Assembly: GCF_017833415.1 (NCBI RefSeq)
Contig: NZ_JAFICC010000023.1
Location: 1-56,805 of the forward strand
Source: Flavobacterium sp. 1355
GTDB lineage: Bacteria > Bacteroidota > Bacteroidia > Flavobacteriales > Flavobacteriaceae
Reading direction: 5' to 3'
Length of the DNA stretch: 56,805 bases
Positions within the stretch are counted from its first letter, which is position 1, and each line of letters begins with the position of its first letter. A model generated the notes under the pieces. That model did no database searches and had not been told where the DNA came from. It saw nothing but the letters and a program-made list of their open reading frames with translations. This document shows positions 1 to 7,680 of the stretch, in pieces. Both the position numbers and the translations under genes were made by a program.

Positions 1-10
1 TATAAAAGAA

Positions 11-43
11 AAACACCTGTAAAAAAAGTTCTTACAGGTGTTT
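11..43. terminator. Bidirectional hairpin terminator downstream of the PhzF-family gene
   Basis: A perfect 12-bp stem (AAACACCTGTAA at 11-22, its complement at 32-43) encloses a 9-nt loop. The A and T runs at the two ends would give a U tract in either direction. It lies beyond the stop of the minus-strand PhzF-family gene and can also end a transcript entering from outside the window. Confidence 0.75.
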
Positions 44-128
44 AATTAAATATATTTGTCTAATAATCTGTATCGATTATTTAGGACTAGTCATTCCTTG
101 GAAATGATTCTAGGTTTTGAGTACATGC

Positions 129-199
129 TGTCAGGCTGAGCGGAGTCGAAGCCCGCAAAGCTACTCAGCAAATGCGCTTCGACTCCGCTCAGCCTGACA
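129..199. repeat. Palindromic dispersed repeat, 24-bp perfect arms
   Basis: The arms at 129-152 and 176-199 are perfect reverse complements and enclose 23 nt. The arm core is CTGAGCGGAGTCGAAG. A single diverged arm, 20 of 23 bases the same, occurs again at 13063-13085, so this is a multicopy intergenic element and not only a terminator. It sits between the PhzF-family gene and the hairpin at 11-43. Whether it is a REP-like mobile element or a transcribed structure cannot be told from the sequence. Confidence 0.8.
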
Positions 200-228
200 A
201 ATGAAAATATAATAAAATGTGGTTCTTA

Positions 229-1131
229 TTATAAATAAAGTTCTCCACGCATTGTAATAATAGAAGAACCGCCAACCAGAACATCTTTTCCGCGATCCAT
301 TACTTCTATTACAGAAGGTTGGTTTAATTTGACACCCTGAAGAATTTTATATTCCTTATTAACCTGTGCATATCTGTTTTTTGTCAAAAAAGCAATTAGC
401 GGACCAGCTGCTGTTCCTGTTGCAGGATCTTCTTCTATGCCAATTATAGGGTTAAAAAAGCGGGCTTCGACGATGTGATCCTGATTTTCATCTGAAACGG
501 CAAAACAATAAAATCCCTCGAATTGATATTCTTTTGAGATTTCGATTAAGAGTTTACTGTCCGGAATGCATTCGTTGAGCAATTGGCTGTTTCTTACAGG
601 AACCATTGTGTGCGAAACTTCAGTTTGTACCACAGTAGGGATCAACATATCGATTTCTAAATCCTCAATCTTAAAACCTAAAGCTATAGCGATTTTATAG
701 GTTGGAACCTGATGTTTAATAACAGCTTGTTTTTGATGCATTTGCACAATCGGGTCTCCTGTAGCAGGATCGAAACTTACCGTTAGCGGAATCGGGGCAT
801 TTTTCATCATTACAAAACGATTGTTTTCGTCCTGATCCTGAAATATTGGCATTTTTTTTAATAAAGCTCCGGCAACTGCACCCAGTAAATTATGCCCGGC
901 ACCATCGATTTCAAAACCGATAGGAGTAAAGGAACGCACATTAAGCGCTTTTTGCGTATCTGAATAATAAACAAAAGAAGTTTCTGAATAGCCAAATTCC
1001 TTGGCAATATTTTGATAAACTTCTAATTCTAAATCGCCATCTGTAAATACAACTGACAAAGGATTTCCTTTGTAACTTGTATTTGAAAACACATCTAACA
1101 CATAATATTCTAATGCTGTTCTTTCTTTCAT
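229..1131 (-). CDS. PhzF-family isomerase-like protein
   Basis: This 300-aa protein has the usual length of the PhzF phenazine-biosynthesis family. The start YYVLDVFSNTSYKGNPLSVV matches the family N terminus, and an EDPATGTA stretch in the C-terminal half is the family signature. These proteins have two similar alpha/beta halves with the active site between them; PhzF itself isomerises dihydro-3-hydroxyanthranilate, but most homologues have unknown substrates. The catalytic Glu expected in the first half lies near YSETSFV. No phenazine gene is nearby, so a role in phenazine synthesis is not suggested. It is monocistronic on the minus strand. Confidence 0.85.
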   Translation of the reverse strand: MKERTALEYYVLDVFSNTSYKGNPLSVVFTDGDLELEVYQNIAKEFGYSETSFVYYSDTQKALNVRSFTPIGFEIDGAGHNLLGAVAGALLKKMPIFQDQDENNRFVMMKNAPIPLTVSFDPATGDPIVQMHQKQAVIKHQVPTYKIAIALGFKIEDLEIDMLIPTVVQTEVSHTMVPVRNSQLLNECIPDSKLLIEISKEYQFEGFYCFAVSDENQDHIVEARFFNPIIGIEEDPATGTAAGPLIAFLTKNRYAQVNKEYKILQGVKLNQPSVIEVMDRGKDVLVGGSSIITMRGELYL

Positions 1132-1172
1132 AAATGGATTTTTCAGAATTACTTTAAACGAAGAAGAAAATC

Positions 1173-1448
1173 ACAAATTTGCGATTGCTCTAATAATCCA
1201 TAAAATTACTATAAATAACACAAAATAAAATTGTGTCCGATTAACTTTTTGGCTGCCAAATTTTCGAACCAGAAATCTTTCGAATAGTAAAAGTATAAAA
1301 ACCGGAATTATAGTAAAAAGAATATAAATCCTAACCCATCCTGAGCAGAATTTCCGTTTATAAGAATGATAGCGTAAATGATTCCGCCAAAAATGTAGAA
1401 AATTCCTAAGATGAAAAACAGGGTTAGTTTTTTTAGAATATTTTTCAT
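1173..1448 (-). pseudogene. Small membrane protein gene broken by a frameshift
   Basis: Reading from the ATG at 1446-1448 gives 46 residues starting MKNILKKLTLFFILGIFYIF, then a stop at 1308-1310. Moving to the next frame at the run of five T (plus-strand A at 1315-1319) continues without a break as another hydrophobic stretch (FTIIPVFILLLFERFLV), then a charged linker and a last hydrophobic stretch ending RAIANL. Adding one T would join both parts into a protein of about 90 residues with three membrane segments. A true 1-bp deletion or a sequencing error in the homopolymer are equally possible. The end coordinate is accurate to a few bases. The family was not recognised. Confidence 0.55.
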
Positions 1449-1465
1449 CTTAGTGAATTATTGGG

Positions 1466-1906
1466 TTATTTAAAAACCACTTTTTTTCCTGTCTTTGCAA
1501 TTTTGACAATATGAAAAGGCTGGGTTATTATAGAAGTAAAATCTCCTTTTTTAAGCTGTTCTACTTTGACAATTATACTTCTGTCAGTTTGACTAATTTT
1601 TGTAATATCGATAGAATATCCTCCACTGTGGCGTACTTCATCAACAACGGCAATAACATAATACTTATTAAAATCAATATTAGTTTCGTTCAGTTGAGCT
1701 ATTGAATAAGAGGTCAGATGATTTTTCAAAATAGTCCACTGATCATTATTTTTAATAACCAGATTTGCTTTGGGATTTTCGAAATTCCCGTTATAATGAT
1801 TTCCCTGACCGATTACTGAAAATTCTACCTCTGATGCTTCTGAGTCATCACTGCTGCAACCTATTAATAAAAATAAAATGCTAAATAATAAAATAATCTG
1901 TTTCAT
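1466..1906 (-). CDS. Lipoprotein with PrcB-like C-terminal domain
   Basis: This 146-aa protein starts with a lipoprotein signal (MKQIILLFSILFLLIGC, lipobox LIGC, Cys17) followed by SSDDSE, the acidic spacer common in exported Bacteroidetes lipoproteins. The remainder (VIAVVDEVRHSGGYSIDITKI and the following beta strands ending KTGKKVVF) resembles the PrcB C-terminal domain, named after a subunit of the Treponema dentilisin protease complex. A binding or inhibitor-like role at the outer membrane is inference. No protease gene is adjacent. It lies 17 bp beyond the start of the broken membrane gene, on the same strand. Confidence 0.7.
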   Translation of the reverse strand: MKQIILLFSILFLLIGCSSDDSEASEVEFSVIGQGNHYNGNFENPKANLVIKNNDQWTILKNHLTSYSIAQLNETNIDFNKYYVIAVVDEVRHSGGYSIDITKISQTDRSIIVKVEQLKKGDFTSIITQPFHIVKIAKTGKKVVFK

Positions 1907-2106
1907 GGTTTTAGTTTTTGGTTATAAATGCAACCCACTTTGTGTGATTTGTATTTATTAACAGATATACTTTTATCTAAAAGGTTGCGTTGGCTTTTTT
2001 TAATAATGTTTTGATTTTTAAACTAATATAAAAATATTTTTGCAAATTAAAAGACAAAAAAACACTTGCTTTTTTGATACTTGTAAAAGAACTAAAATTT
2101 AATTGA

Positions 2107-2796
2107 CTACTTTTTGAAAGCAAATATTTTATAGCTTATTCCGAACGTCAAAGAATTGGTTTTACCATTTAGAGACGGTCCGGTGTAAGTATTGGTTTCA
2201 TTATAACTGTTTACTTCAACATTTGCTAAAGTATTGGCTAGTCCTAAGCTGTATCTTAAGTCAAATCTAAAACGATTATATCCTCCCGTTACACCAAGGC
2301 CAACACCATAATTAATTTTAGAAGAATTTGATAAATCATTTTCATCCAGCAAATAAGGTAAATAATATTGCCCCGTAACATCTGCACCTTTTGATGGTGT
2401 AAGCGGATCTAGTAGTGATGCAAAAATACCTGCCTGTGGCCCTACGAAGAACTCATCTTCTTCAGGTTTTAAAATGTAATAGTTTAAATAAAGCCCAAAA
2501 TTAAAATCAGCGTATTTATATTTTGATGTTTTTGCTTCACTAAAATCACCATCTACATATTTTACATCCAAATTATTTTGTTTGTAGCCAATTTCCAGTT
2601 GATAATTATAATTTTCATGATAGCCCATAAGCATATTTACCGATGCATAAAAACCAGGTTTACCTTCACTCAGTAAATCAGATGATTTTAAATCTGTCTG
2701 GTTAAAACCAGCTGCAATATAAAACCCCCTTGGAGCCTGACTGTATATAGATAAATTAAAAAAGAATATTGTAATAAGTATTGTTAGTTTTTTCAT
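2107..2796 (-). CDS. Outer-membrane beta-barrel protein (PorT/OMP_b-brl type)
   Basis: The start was set at the ATG at 2794-2796, giving 229 aa with a clear signal peptide (MKKLTILITIFFFNLSIYSQA). A longer frame upstream would have no signal and would run into the preceding gene. After the signal the chain alternates hydrophobic and polar residues with many aromatic turns (GFYIAAGFNQ, YNYQLEIGYKQ, FRFDLRYSLGL) and ends with an aromatic strand (TFGISYKIFAFKK), as in small 8-stranded outer-membrane barrels. It is the last of three same-strand genes, 10 bp after the preceding stop. Ligand or partner unknown. Confidence 0.75.
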   Translation of the reverse strand: MKKLTILITIFFFNLSIYSQAPRGFYIAAGFNQTDLKSSDLLSEGKPGFYASVNMLMGYHENYNYQLEIGYKQNNLDVKYVDGDFSEAKTSKYKYADFNFGLYLNYYILKPEEDEFFVGPQAGIFASLLDPLTPSKGADVTGQYYLPYLLDENDLSNSSKINYGVGLGVTGGYNRFRFDLRYSLGLANTLANVEVNSYNETNTYTGPSLNGKTNSLTFGISYKIFAFKK

Positions 2797-2806
2797 GTTT
2801 AAAATT

Positions 2807-3403
2807 TTATTTGCATTCAATGTAATCTGTGTCAGAAATGAAGGACAGTATTGTTCTGTTCTCCTCGTCGGCAACATCATATTTCTGAAGTTTTGACATT
2901 ACTTCAGGACAGTCAGAAAAATGCTTTCTGATCATCGGAGCAATTTTTCCCCGCAGTTCTATGTTTTCATCAGATTTTCCTGATGTTACATCAATTTGAT
3001 CTAGTATAGTTTCGCTATTATCAACAACATATAGTTCGTAAAATGTTTTTGAAGACATCATTCTGCCGGTAGAAGTAGATGATGTAACCGTTATAGCAAC
3101 ACCGATAAGTTTTTTGTCTTCTTTTTCTGCAAACACAAAATATACCTTAGCTCGTTTCTTTTGGTTTAAGTGAAATGATTTTAAGTAGCTAAGGCCCAAA
3201 AAAGCATAATCCAGATCTTCGAACTTGATATATTTTTCCCAGCTCTTTCCAACATTCACATAAGATATTCTCTTATCAATCAGTATCACCTCAGTAAGTT
3301 CATCCCTAACAAGTGACTTGTTTCCTTTTTTATCAACAATATAAGATGATTGCGCAAACGAACATGAACAAACAAAAAGAAGAATTAGTAATAACTTTTT
3401 CAT
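2807..3403 (-). CDS. Secreted protein of unknown function
   Basis: This 198-aa protein has a short signal peptide (MKKLLLILLFVCSCSFAQ). The mature part starts SSYIVDKKGNKSLVRDELTE and is a mix of strands and helices with no motif I recognise. Only one base separates its ATG from the stop of the lipoprotein gene upstream, and the barrel gene follows 10 bp later, so the three are very likely one transcript. A soluble periplasmic partner of the barrel and lipoprotein would fit, but that is inference from position only. Confidence 0.7.
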   Translation of the reverse strand: MKKLLLILLFVCSCSFAQSSYIVDKKGNKSLVRDELTEVILIDKRISYVNVGKSWEKYIKFEDLDYAFLGLSYLKSFHLNQKKRAKVYFVFAEKEDKKLIGVAITVTSSTSTGRMMSSKTFYELYVVDNSETILDQIDVTSGKSDENIELRGKIAPMIRKHFSDCPEVMSKLQKYDVADEENRTILSFISDTDYIECK

Positions 3404-3404
3404 T

Positions 3405-4115
3405 TTAATTCTCCGTTAAAGTTGCTGACGAATTCAGAGTAAAAATAGAAGGTGTGAAAATTACGTTGCAAAAAACAGCGGTAAGTTTTCCGTTTGATGA
3501 TGACAGATAGACCAAGCCTTCTCTGGCAACAGAATATTCAATGTAATTGAAACTTATACAAACCTGATCCTTTTCCATAAATGAAGTTGGGCAATCCGGG
3601 CAAATTCTGTAAACTCCAGGTGTTGGACGATCTTCACTTGCAAATTCAATCGTAAGATCACCCTGTAAATTACCCGCCTTAATTTTGAAATTGGTATTGT
3701 AATTTGAAGTATATACTGAAAAAGTAAGCGGTGCAAAAGAACCACCCTCAAAGGTTATGGTATTTTTGTTTGGGTTGCATGGAATATTTGGAGCATTAAT
3801 CTCAACAAGAGTTGAGGATTCTAGACTTTCACAAATCCCTTTGGTAGTTTTTAATTTGTATTCCCCAGCCATTGTAGCAGTAACATTTTCAATAATTGGA
3901 TTCGGAATATTTGATTGAAAGTTGTTTGGTCCTGTCCAGACATAATTTAATTCAGGATTATCCTCAAAAGGAGTTTTTAGTTGTAATGTTCCACCCGGAA
4001 CAAGCGGGGAATTGCTTGTTGTAGTGATATCAGGCAAATAACAGCTCACTGCTTCACTTGAGCAACTCGATAAAACACATACAAAAGCAAATAAAAAAAG
4101 TAAAGTTTTTTTCAT
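3405..4115 (-). CDS. Lipoprotein with an Ig-like/PKD-like domain
   Basis: This 236-aa protein has the lipoprotein signal MKKTLLFLFAFVCVLSSC with the lipid Cys at 18. Residues about 35-110 read as an immunoglobulin-like or PKD-like fold (LKTPFEDNPELNYVWTGPN ... NVTATMAGEYKLKT), as in many Bacteroidetes surface lipoproteins. The C-terminal half contains a CPDC pair and a few more Cys residues but no recognised domain. It heads the three-gene minus-strand group ending at 2107. Surface exposure is likely from the family; ligand unknown. Confidence 0.7.
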   Translation of the reverse strand: MKKTLLFLFAFVCVLSSCSSEAVSCYLPDITTTSNSPLVPGGTLQLKTPFEDNPELNYVWTGPNNFQSNIPNPIIENVTATMAGEYKLKTTKGICESLESSTLVEINAPNIPCNPNKNTITFEGGSFAPLTFSVYTSNYNTNFKIKAGNLQGDLTIEFASEDRPTPGVYRICPDCPTSFMEKDQVCISFNYIEYSVAREGLVYLSSSNGKLTAVFCNVIFTPSIFTLNSSATLTEN

Positions 4116-4377
4116 AAAATTCTGGTATTACATTTGTTTTTGGTATAAAAAAGTGCTAAAGTATGGTTTTATTAAGGTTTTTATTGTTTTTATTTTGTGA
4201 AAAAAGTTGTTCTGCTAAAATTTTGAACTAACTATTTCATTTGGTTTCATTTGGAAATTTAATTTCAATTTTAAGAATAAGTTATTACCATCATTTCTTA
4301 GTTTTTCCAGATAAATTATTTGAAACTTTTACATTTCAAAAACATCGCTGTTAACAATTTTCTTGTAGTAATAAGTA

Positions 4378-4385
4378 TATATTTG
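4378..4385 (+). promoter_or_regulatory. -7 box (TATATTTG) of the lipoprotein gene
   Basis: TATATTTG matches the Bacteroidetes -7 consensus TAnnTTTG and ends 29 bases before the ATG at 4415. No clear TTG -33 element is at the usual distance. The remaining divergent intergenic stretch (about 4116-4377) is AT-rich and shows no other gene. Confidence 0.5.
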
Positions 4386-4414
4386 TGACAATTAAAAATT
4401 AAAACAAAGCCAAA

Positions 4415-4897
4415 ATGAAAAATTTAAAAAGAATTATGTTTTTTGCGATTGCTATTTTTACATTAGCAATGTCAACGTCGTGTAGTAGTGATGATTCTAA
4501 GGATGACGAAAATGAAAACCCAACAACAGATTTTATCAAATTCAAGTACAAAGAAAAAGATTATACTTATGAATCAGAATTTTCTTCTTCTGAGAGTATA
4601 AATATTTCCGGAACGGAAGGAATTGATGATACGTATAAAAAAGTTTCTTTATGGTTGCCGTCAAGTCCAACCGTTGGGACTCATAATGTAGTTTTTGATT
4701 TGTCAAACCTTACCACAACTTATCAGGCAAGTTTTTCTTTTATGCCAGAACTTAATAATGCAAGTGCAACATCAGGAACAATCAACATTACTAAAGTTAA
4801 TGCTGAAAGAATCGAAGGAACATTCAATTTTTCAGGAACTCAGGGTGATAAAACATTTACAGTTACCGAAGGCAGCTTTAGTGTAGAGAGATTCTAA
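4415..4897 (+). CDS. Small lipoprotein of unknown function
   Basis: This 160-aa protein has a lipoprotein signal (MKNLKRIMFFAIAIFTLAMSTSC, Cys23) followed by SSDDSKDDENEN, the acidic stretch typical of surface-exported Flavobacterium lipoproteins. The mature part is rich in Ser/Thr and beta strands (GTINITKVNAERIEGTFNFS ... TFTVTEGSFSV), a pattern seen in DUF6252-like lipoproteins; the assignment is only suggestive. It is alone on its strand with its own promoter and a strong terminator. Confidence 0.75.
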   Translation: MKNLKRIMFFAIAIFTLAMSTSCSSDDSKDDENENPTTDFIKFKYKEKDYTYESEFSSSESINISGTEGIDDTYKKVSLWLPSSPTVGTHNVVFDLSNLTTTYQASFSFMPELNNASATSGTINITKVNAERIEGTFNFSGTQGDKTFTVTEGSFSVERF

Positions 4898-4922
4898 AAG
4901 CTTTTTTAGCATAAAGTATGAG

Positions 4923-4957
4923 ACAGCAGTAAGCAAAAGTTTACTGCTGTTTTTTTA
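4923..4957 (+). terminator. Hairpin terminator after the lipoprotein gene
   Basis: The stem ACAGCAGTAA (4923-4932) pairs with 4941-4950 across an 8-nt loop and is followed at once by a T run, the standard intrinsic terminator form. Confidence 0.85.
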
Positions 4958-5028
4958 TATTCAAAAACCATTTCTTTTCTCCATTATTTTCTCCGAAATT
5001 TGCACCAGACACATTAAACAAACTCAAA

Positions 5029-5568
5029 ATGGAATTCGGCAGAATCATAATTTCAGAAACCGCAGTAAACAGTAACAATCCTCAGGATATCATCAATTCT
5101 AACATTTCGGTAATTAACCTGATGCGTGAAGAAAAAATAGACGACGATTTGATTCACGAAGACGCATTAATGAGTTATTACTTAGATTATTATACTTCAA
5201 AATACACAGAAGGCAATTTCTCAAAATTTGTTTATGATTCCGGTTGGAACAAAGAACTGAATGAATTAATAGAAGAAGGCCTGGCATTGATTGGTGCCGA
5301 AAAACATTTGGCATTATTCCAGGAACAAAACAGAAAATTGCGTTTGCAAAGTTCTGTTAAACTCGGGAAGTTCCTAAAAGCTAAATTTGAAGGGCCAAAT
5401 CCGTTTCGGGATTTACTCAATAATGATTTGTTTTTTGAACTGGATGAAAACCTGGCTGAATTAAATGCTGCCTTTCTAAAGTCTCATCCTGATACAGAAG
5501 TGCTTTCTGTAGATGAAATGTTTACTGCTCTGGAGGAATTTGTCGGGCATGAAATCAAGAGAGCATAA
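5029..5568 (+). CDS. DMP19/DUF4375-family protein
   Basis: This 179-aa acidic cytosolic protein contains the segment LMSYYLDYYTSKYTEGNFSK followed by a helical part (LIEEGLALIGAEKHLALFQE), which is how DMP19-family (DUF4375) domains read. The founding member in Neisseria is a DNA-mimic that binds the repressor NHTF; most others are uncharacterised. The high Glu/Asp content (for example LDENLAEL and VDEMFTALEEF) fits a DNA-mimic surface, but that role is inference. It is convergent with the next gene, with a 3-bp gap between stop codons. Confidence 0.65.
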   Translation: MEFGRIIISETAVNSNNPQDIINSNISVINLMREEKIDDDLIHEDALMSYYLDYYTSKYTEGNFSKFVYDSGWNKELNELIEEGLALIGAEKHLALFQEQNRKLRLQSSVKLGKFLKAKFEGPNPFRDLLNNDLFFELDENLAELNAAFLKSHPDTEVLSVDEMFTALEEFVGHEIKRA

Positions 5569-5571
5569 TAA

Positions 5572-6051
5572 CTACCTTAACTCCGTTTTATTATAGTATG
5601 CATATTGAACTTGCAGCTCTTTTATCAATTGATCTAATTCAATAAGTTTTGAATATTCTTTCACAAGCAAATCAGCTTTTTCAACTTCATGTCCGGGTGA
5701 AGTTATCATATCAGCATATGTTTTAAAGATGTCCATAGTATCCTGAGTATTAGAATACATTTCTAAAATAGTTTTTCTTAAACCATGGTCCTTAAATTCA
5801 ACAAGTTCTTCAACAGGTTTTCTTCCTTCGGCTATTTTAATTTTTGTTTCTTCAATTAGTTGAAGGAACTCCTTTTTTGATTCAGGCTTTCCGAAATAAG
5901 TTCGGCTTTTCGCAAAAAAGTCTTCGTTAGTGTTGATCAAAATAGTGTGGGCCTTAACAATAGTATTGTTGTAACTTGTAATAGTTTGTTGGTTACAACT
6001 TGTAATAACCATTGAAAGAGATAGTAAAATCAGAAGTAATGTTTTTTTCAT
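5572..6051 (-). CDS. Helical lipoprotein of unknown function
   Basis: This 159-aa protein has a lipoprotein signal (MKKTLLLILLSLSMVITSC, Cys19). The mature chain is mostly charged helix (KKEFLQLIEETKIKIAEGRK, LVKEYSKLIELDQLIKELQV). Exported helical lipoproteins of this kind are common in Flavobacteria and have no assigned role. Its stop abuts the convergent DMP19-family gene. Not recognised beyond this. Confidence 0.65.
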   Translation of the reverse strand: MKKTLLLILLSLSMVITSCNQQTITSYNNTIVKAHTILINTNEDFFAKSRTYFGKPESKKEFLQLIEETKIKIAEGRKPVEELVEFKDHGLRKTILEMYSNTQDTMDIFKTYADMITSPGHEVEKADLLVKEYSKLIELDQLIKELQVQYAYYNKTELR

Positions 6052-6239
6052 AATTGTAAATATTTAAACAAATATATATAAATAGCTTTAGGAGTTTAAA
6101 GTTGTATTGAATTTTGAACATTTTATTTATGAGGGATTCACAATAAAAATATAAAGAAGCATAGAAATTATACTATATTTTTAGAGATTCTCTGCAATCA
6201 GTTAGGCTAACGCTGTGAAAATCTTTTTTACCTGTAAGT

Positions 6240-6275
6240 TTGTCCCCAATCTTAACAAACATTTCCTTAAATTTG
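6240..6275 (+). promoter_or_regulatory. Candidate serS promoter
   Basis: A TAAATTTG -7 box lies at 6268-6275, with a TTG at 6240-6242. The 25-nt spacer is a little longer than the usual 17-23, so the -33 part is uncertain. The -7 box is 42 bases from the ATG. Confidence 0.5.
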
Positions 6276-6317
6276 CTTCCATTATAAAAAAAATACAATA
6301 GTTACAAAAATCAAGCT

Positions 6318-7589
6318 ATGTTACAAATCGCATTTATTAGAGAAAATCAGGAGAAAGTAATCAAGGCTTTGGCAAAACGAAATATCGATGCTAAAAGCGT
6401 TGTTGAAGAAGTGGTGCAATTAGATGAAAACCGTCGTGCTGCGCAGGTAGAATTAGACAATACTTTATCTGAATCTAATAAATTGTCCAAAGATATAGGG
6501 GAACTGATGAAAGCCGGAGAGAAGTCTAAAGCAGCAATCCTAAAAGAAAAAACAGTTTCATTAAAAGAAAAAAGCAAGGAATTGGGCGAAAAAGCAGAAG
6601 CTTTGGCTGTCGAATTAACAAACAAATTATACACATTACCAAATCTTCCGGCAAATATTGTTCCGGAAGGAAAAACACCGGATGATAACCTTAACGTTTT
6701 TCAGGAAGGCGATATTCCGGTTTTGCACGAAGGAGCACAACCGCACTGGGAACTGGTAAAGAAATACGATATTATAGATTTTGAATTAGGTGTAAAAATT
6801 ACAGGCGCAGGATTTCCGGTTTATAAAGGAAAAGGTGCCCGTTTGCAGCGTGCTTTAATCAATTATTTTTTAGACAAAAATACAGCTGCAGGATATAATG
6901 AAGTTCAGGTACCGCATTTGGTAAACGAAGCTTCAGGTTACGGAACAGGACAATTACCGGATAAAGAAGGACAAATGTACCATTCTACTATAGATGACCT
7001 GTATCTGATTCCAACCGCTGAGGTTCCGGTTACAAATTTATTCCGCGATGTTATTTTAAACGAAAGCGAATTGCCTGTTTTACATACAGCTTACACACCA
7101 TGTTTCCGTCGTGAAGCAGGTTCTTATGGAGCACACGTGAGAGGGTTAAACCGTTTACATCAATTTGATAAAGTAGAAATTGTACGTATCGAACATCCTG
7201 ACAAGTCTTACGAAGCACTTGACGGAATGGTAGAACATGTAAAAAATATTCTTCAGGAATTGAAATTGCCATACCGTATTTTGCGTCTTTGTGGCGGAGA
7301 TATGGGTTTCACTTCAGCTTTGACGTATGATTTTGAAGTATTTTCTACAGCACAGGATCGCTGGTTAGAAATTAGTTCAGTTTCTAACTTCGAAACGTTT
7401 CAGGCCAACCGCCTTAAATTACGTTTTAAAGACAAAGACGGAAAAAATCAATTGGCGCACACACTAAACGGAAGCTCATTGGCTTTGCCAAGAGTTTTAG
7501 CAGGAATTTTAGAAAATTACCAAACGCCGCAAGGAATCGTAATTCCAGAAGTTTTACGTCCTTATTGCGGATTTGATATTATAGATTAA
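6318..7589 (+). CDS. serS: Seryl-tRNA synthetase
   Basis: This 423-aa protein has the usual length for class II SerRS, which charges tRNA-Ser (and the serine-bearing precursor of Sec-tRNA where used). Residues 1 to about 105 form the long antiparallel coiled-coil arm that grips the tRNA (VEEVVQLDENRRAAQ ... LKEKSKELGEKAEAL). The catalytic core shows LIPTAEVPVTN, class II motif 2 (PCFRREAGSYG with HQFDKVE after it), and motif 3 near the end (LNGSSLALPRVLAGILENYQ). It is monocistronic with its own promoter, followed by a hairpin. Confidence 0.97.
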   Translation: MLQIAFIRENQEKVIKALAKRNIDAKSVVEEVVQLDENRRAAQVELDNTLSESNKLSKDIGELMKAGEKSKAAILKEKTVSLKEKSKELGEKAEALAVELTNKLYTLPNLPANIVPEGKTPDDNLNVFQEGDIPVLHEGAQPHWELVKKYDIIDFELGVKITGAGFPVYKGKGARLQRALINYFLDKNTAAGYNEVQVPHLVNEASGYGTGQLPDKEGQMYHSTIDDLYLIPTAEVPVTNLFRDVILNESELPVLHTAYTPCFRREAGSYGAHVRGLNRLHQFDKVEIVRIEHPDKSYEALDGMVEHVKNILQELKLPYRILRLCGGDMGFTSALTYDFEVFSTAQDRWLEISSVSNFETFQANRLKLRFKDKDGKNQLAHTLNGSSLALPRVLAGILENYQTPQGIVIPEVLRPYCGFDIID

Positions 7590-7609
7590 TTTTTATAGTA
7601 ATTTAGAAT

Positions 7610-7639
7610 AACCTAACAGGTTTTTAAACCTGTTAGGTT
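7610..7639. terminator. Hairpin terminator of the CCTAACAGG repeat family
   Basis: The arm AACCTAACAGGT (7610-7621) pairs perfectly with 7628-7639 across a 6-nt loop, and a short T run follows. The same CCTAACAGGTTTT motif recurs at 23885-23919, and a longer relative is at 33011-33089, so it may be a dispersed element serving as terminator. Confidence 0.7.
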
Positions 7640-7680
7640 TCTTAATTGCGACTGAAACCACACCCGGAAAAAACTGAAAT

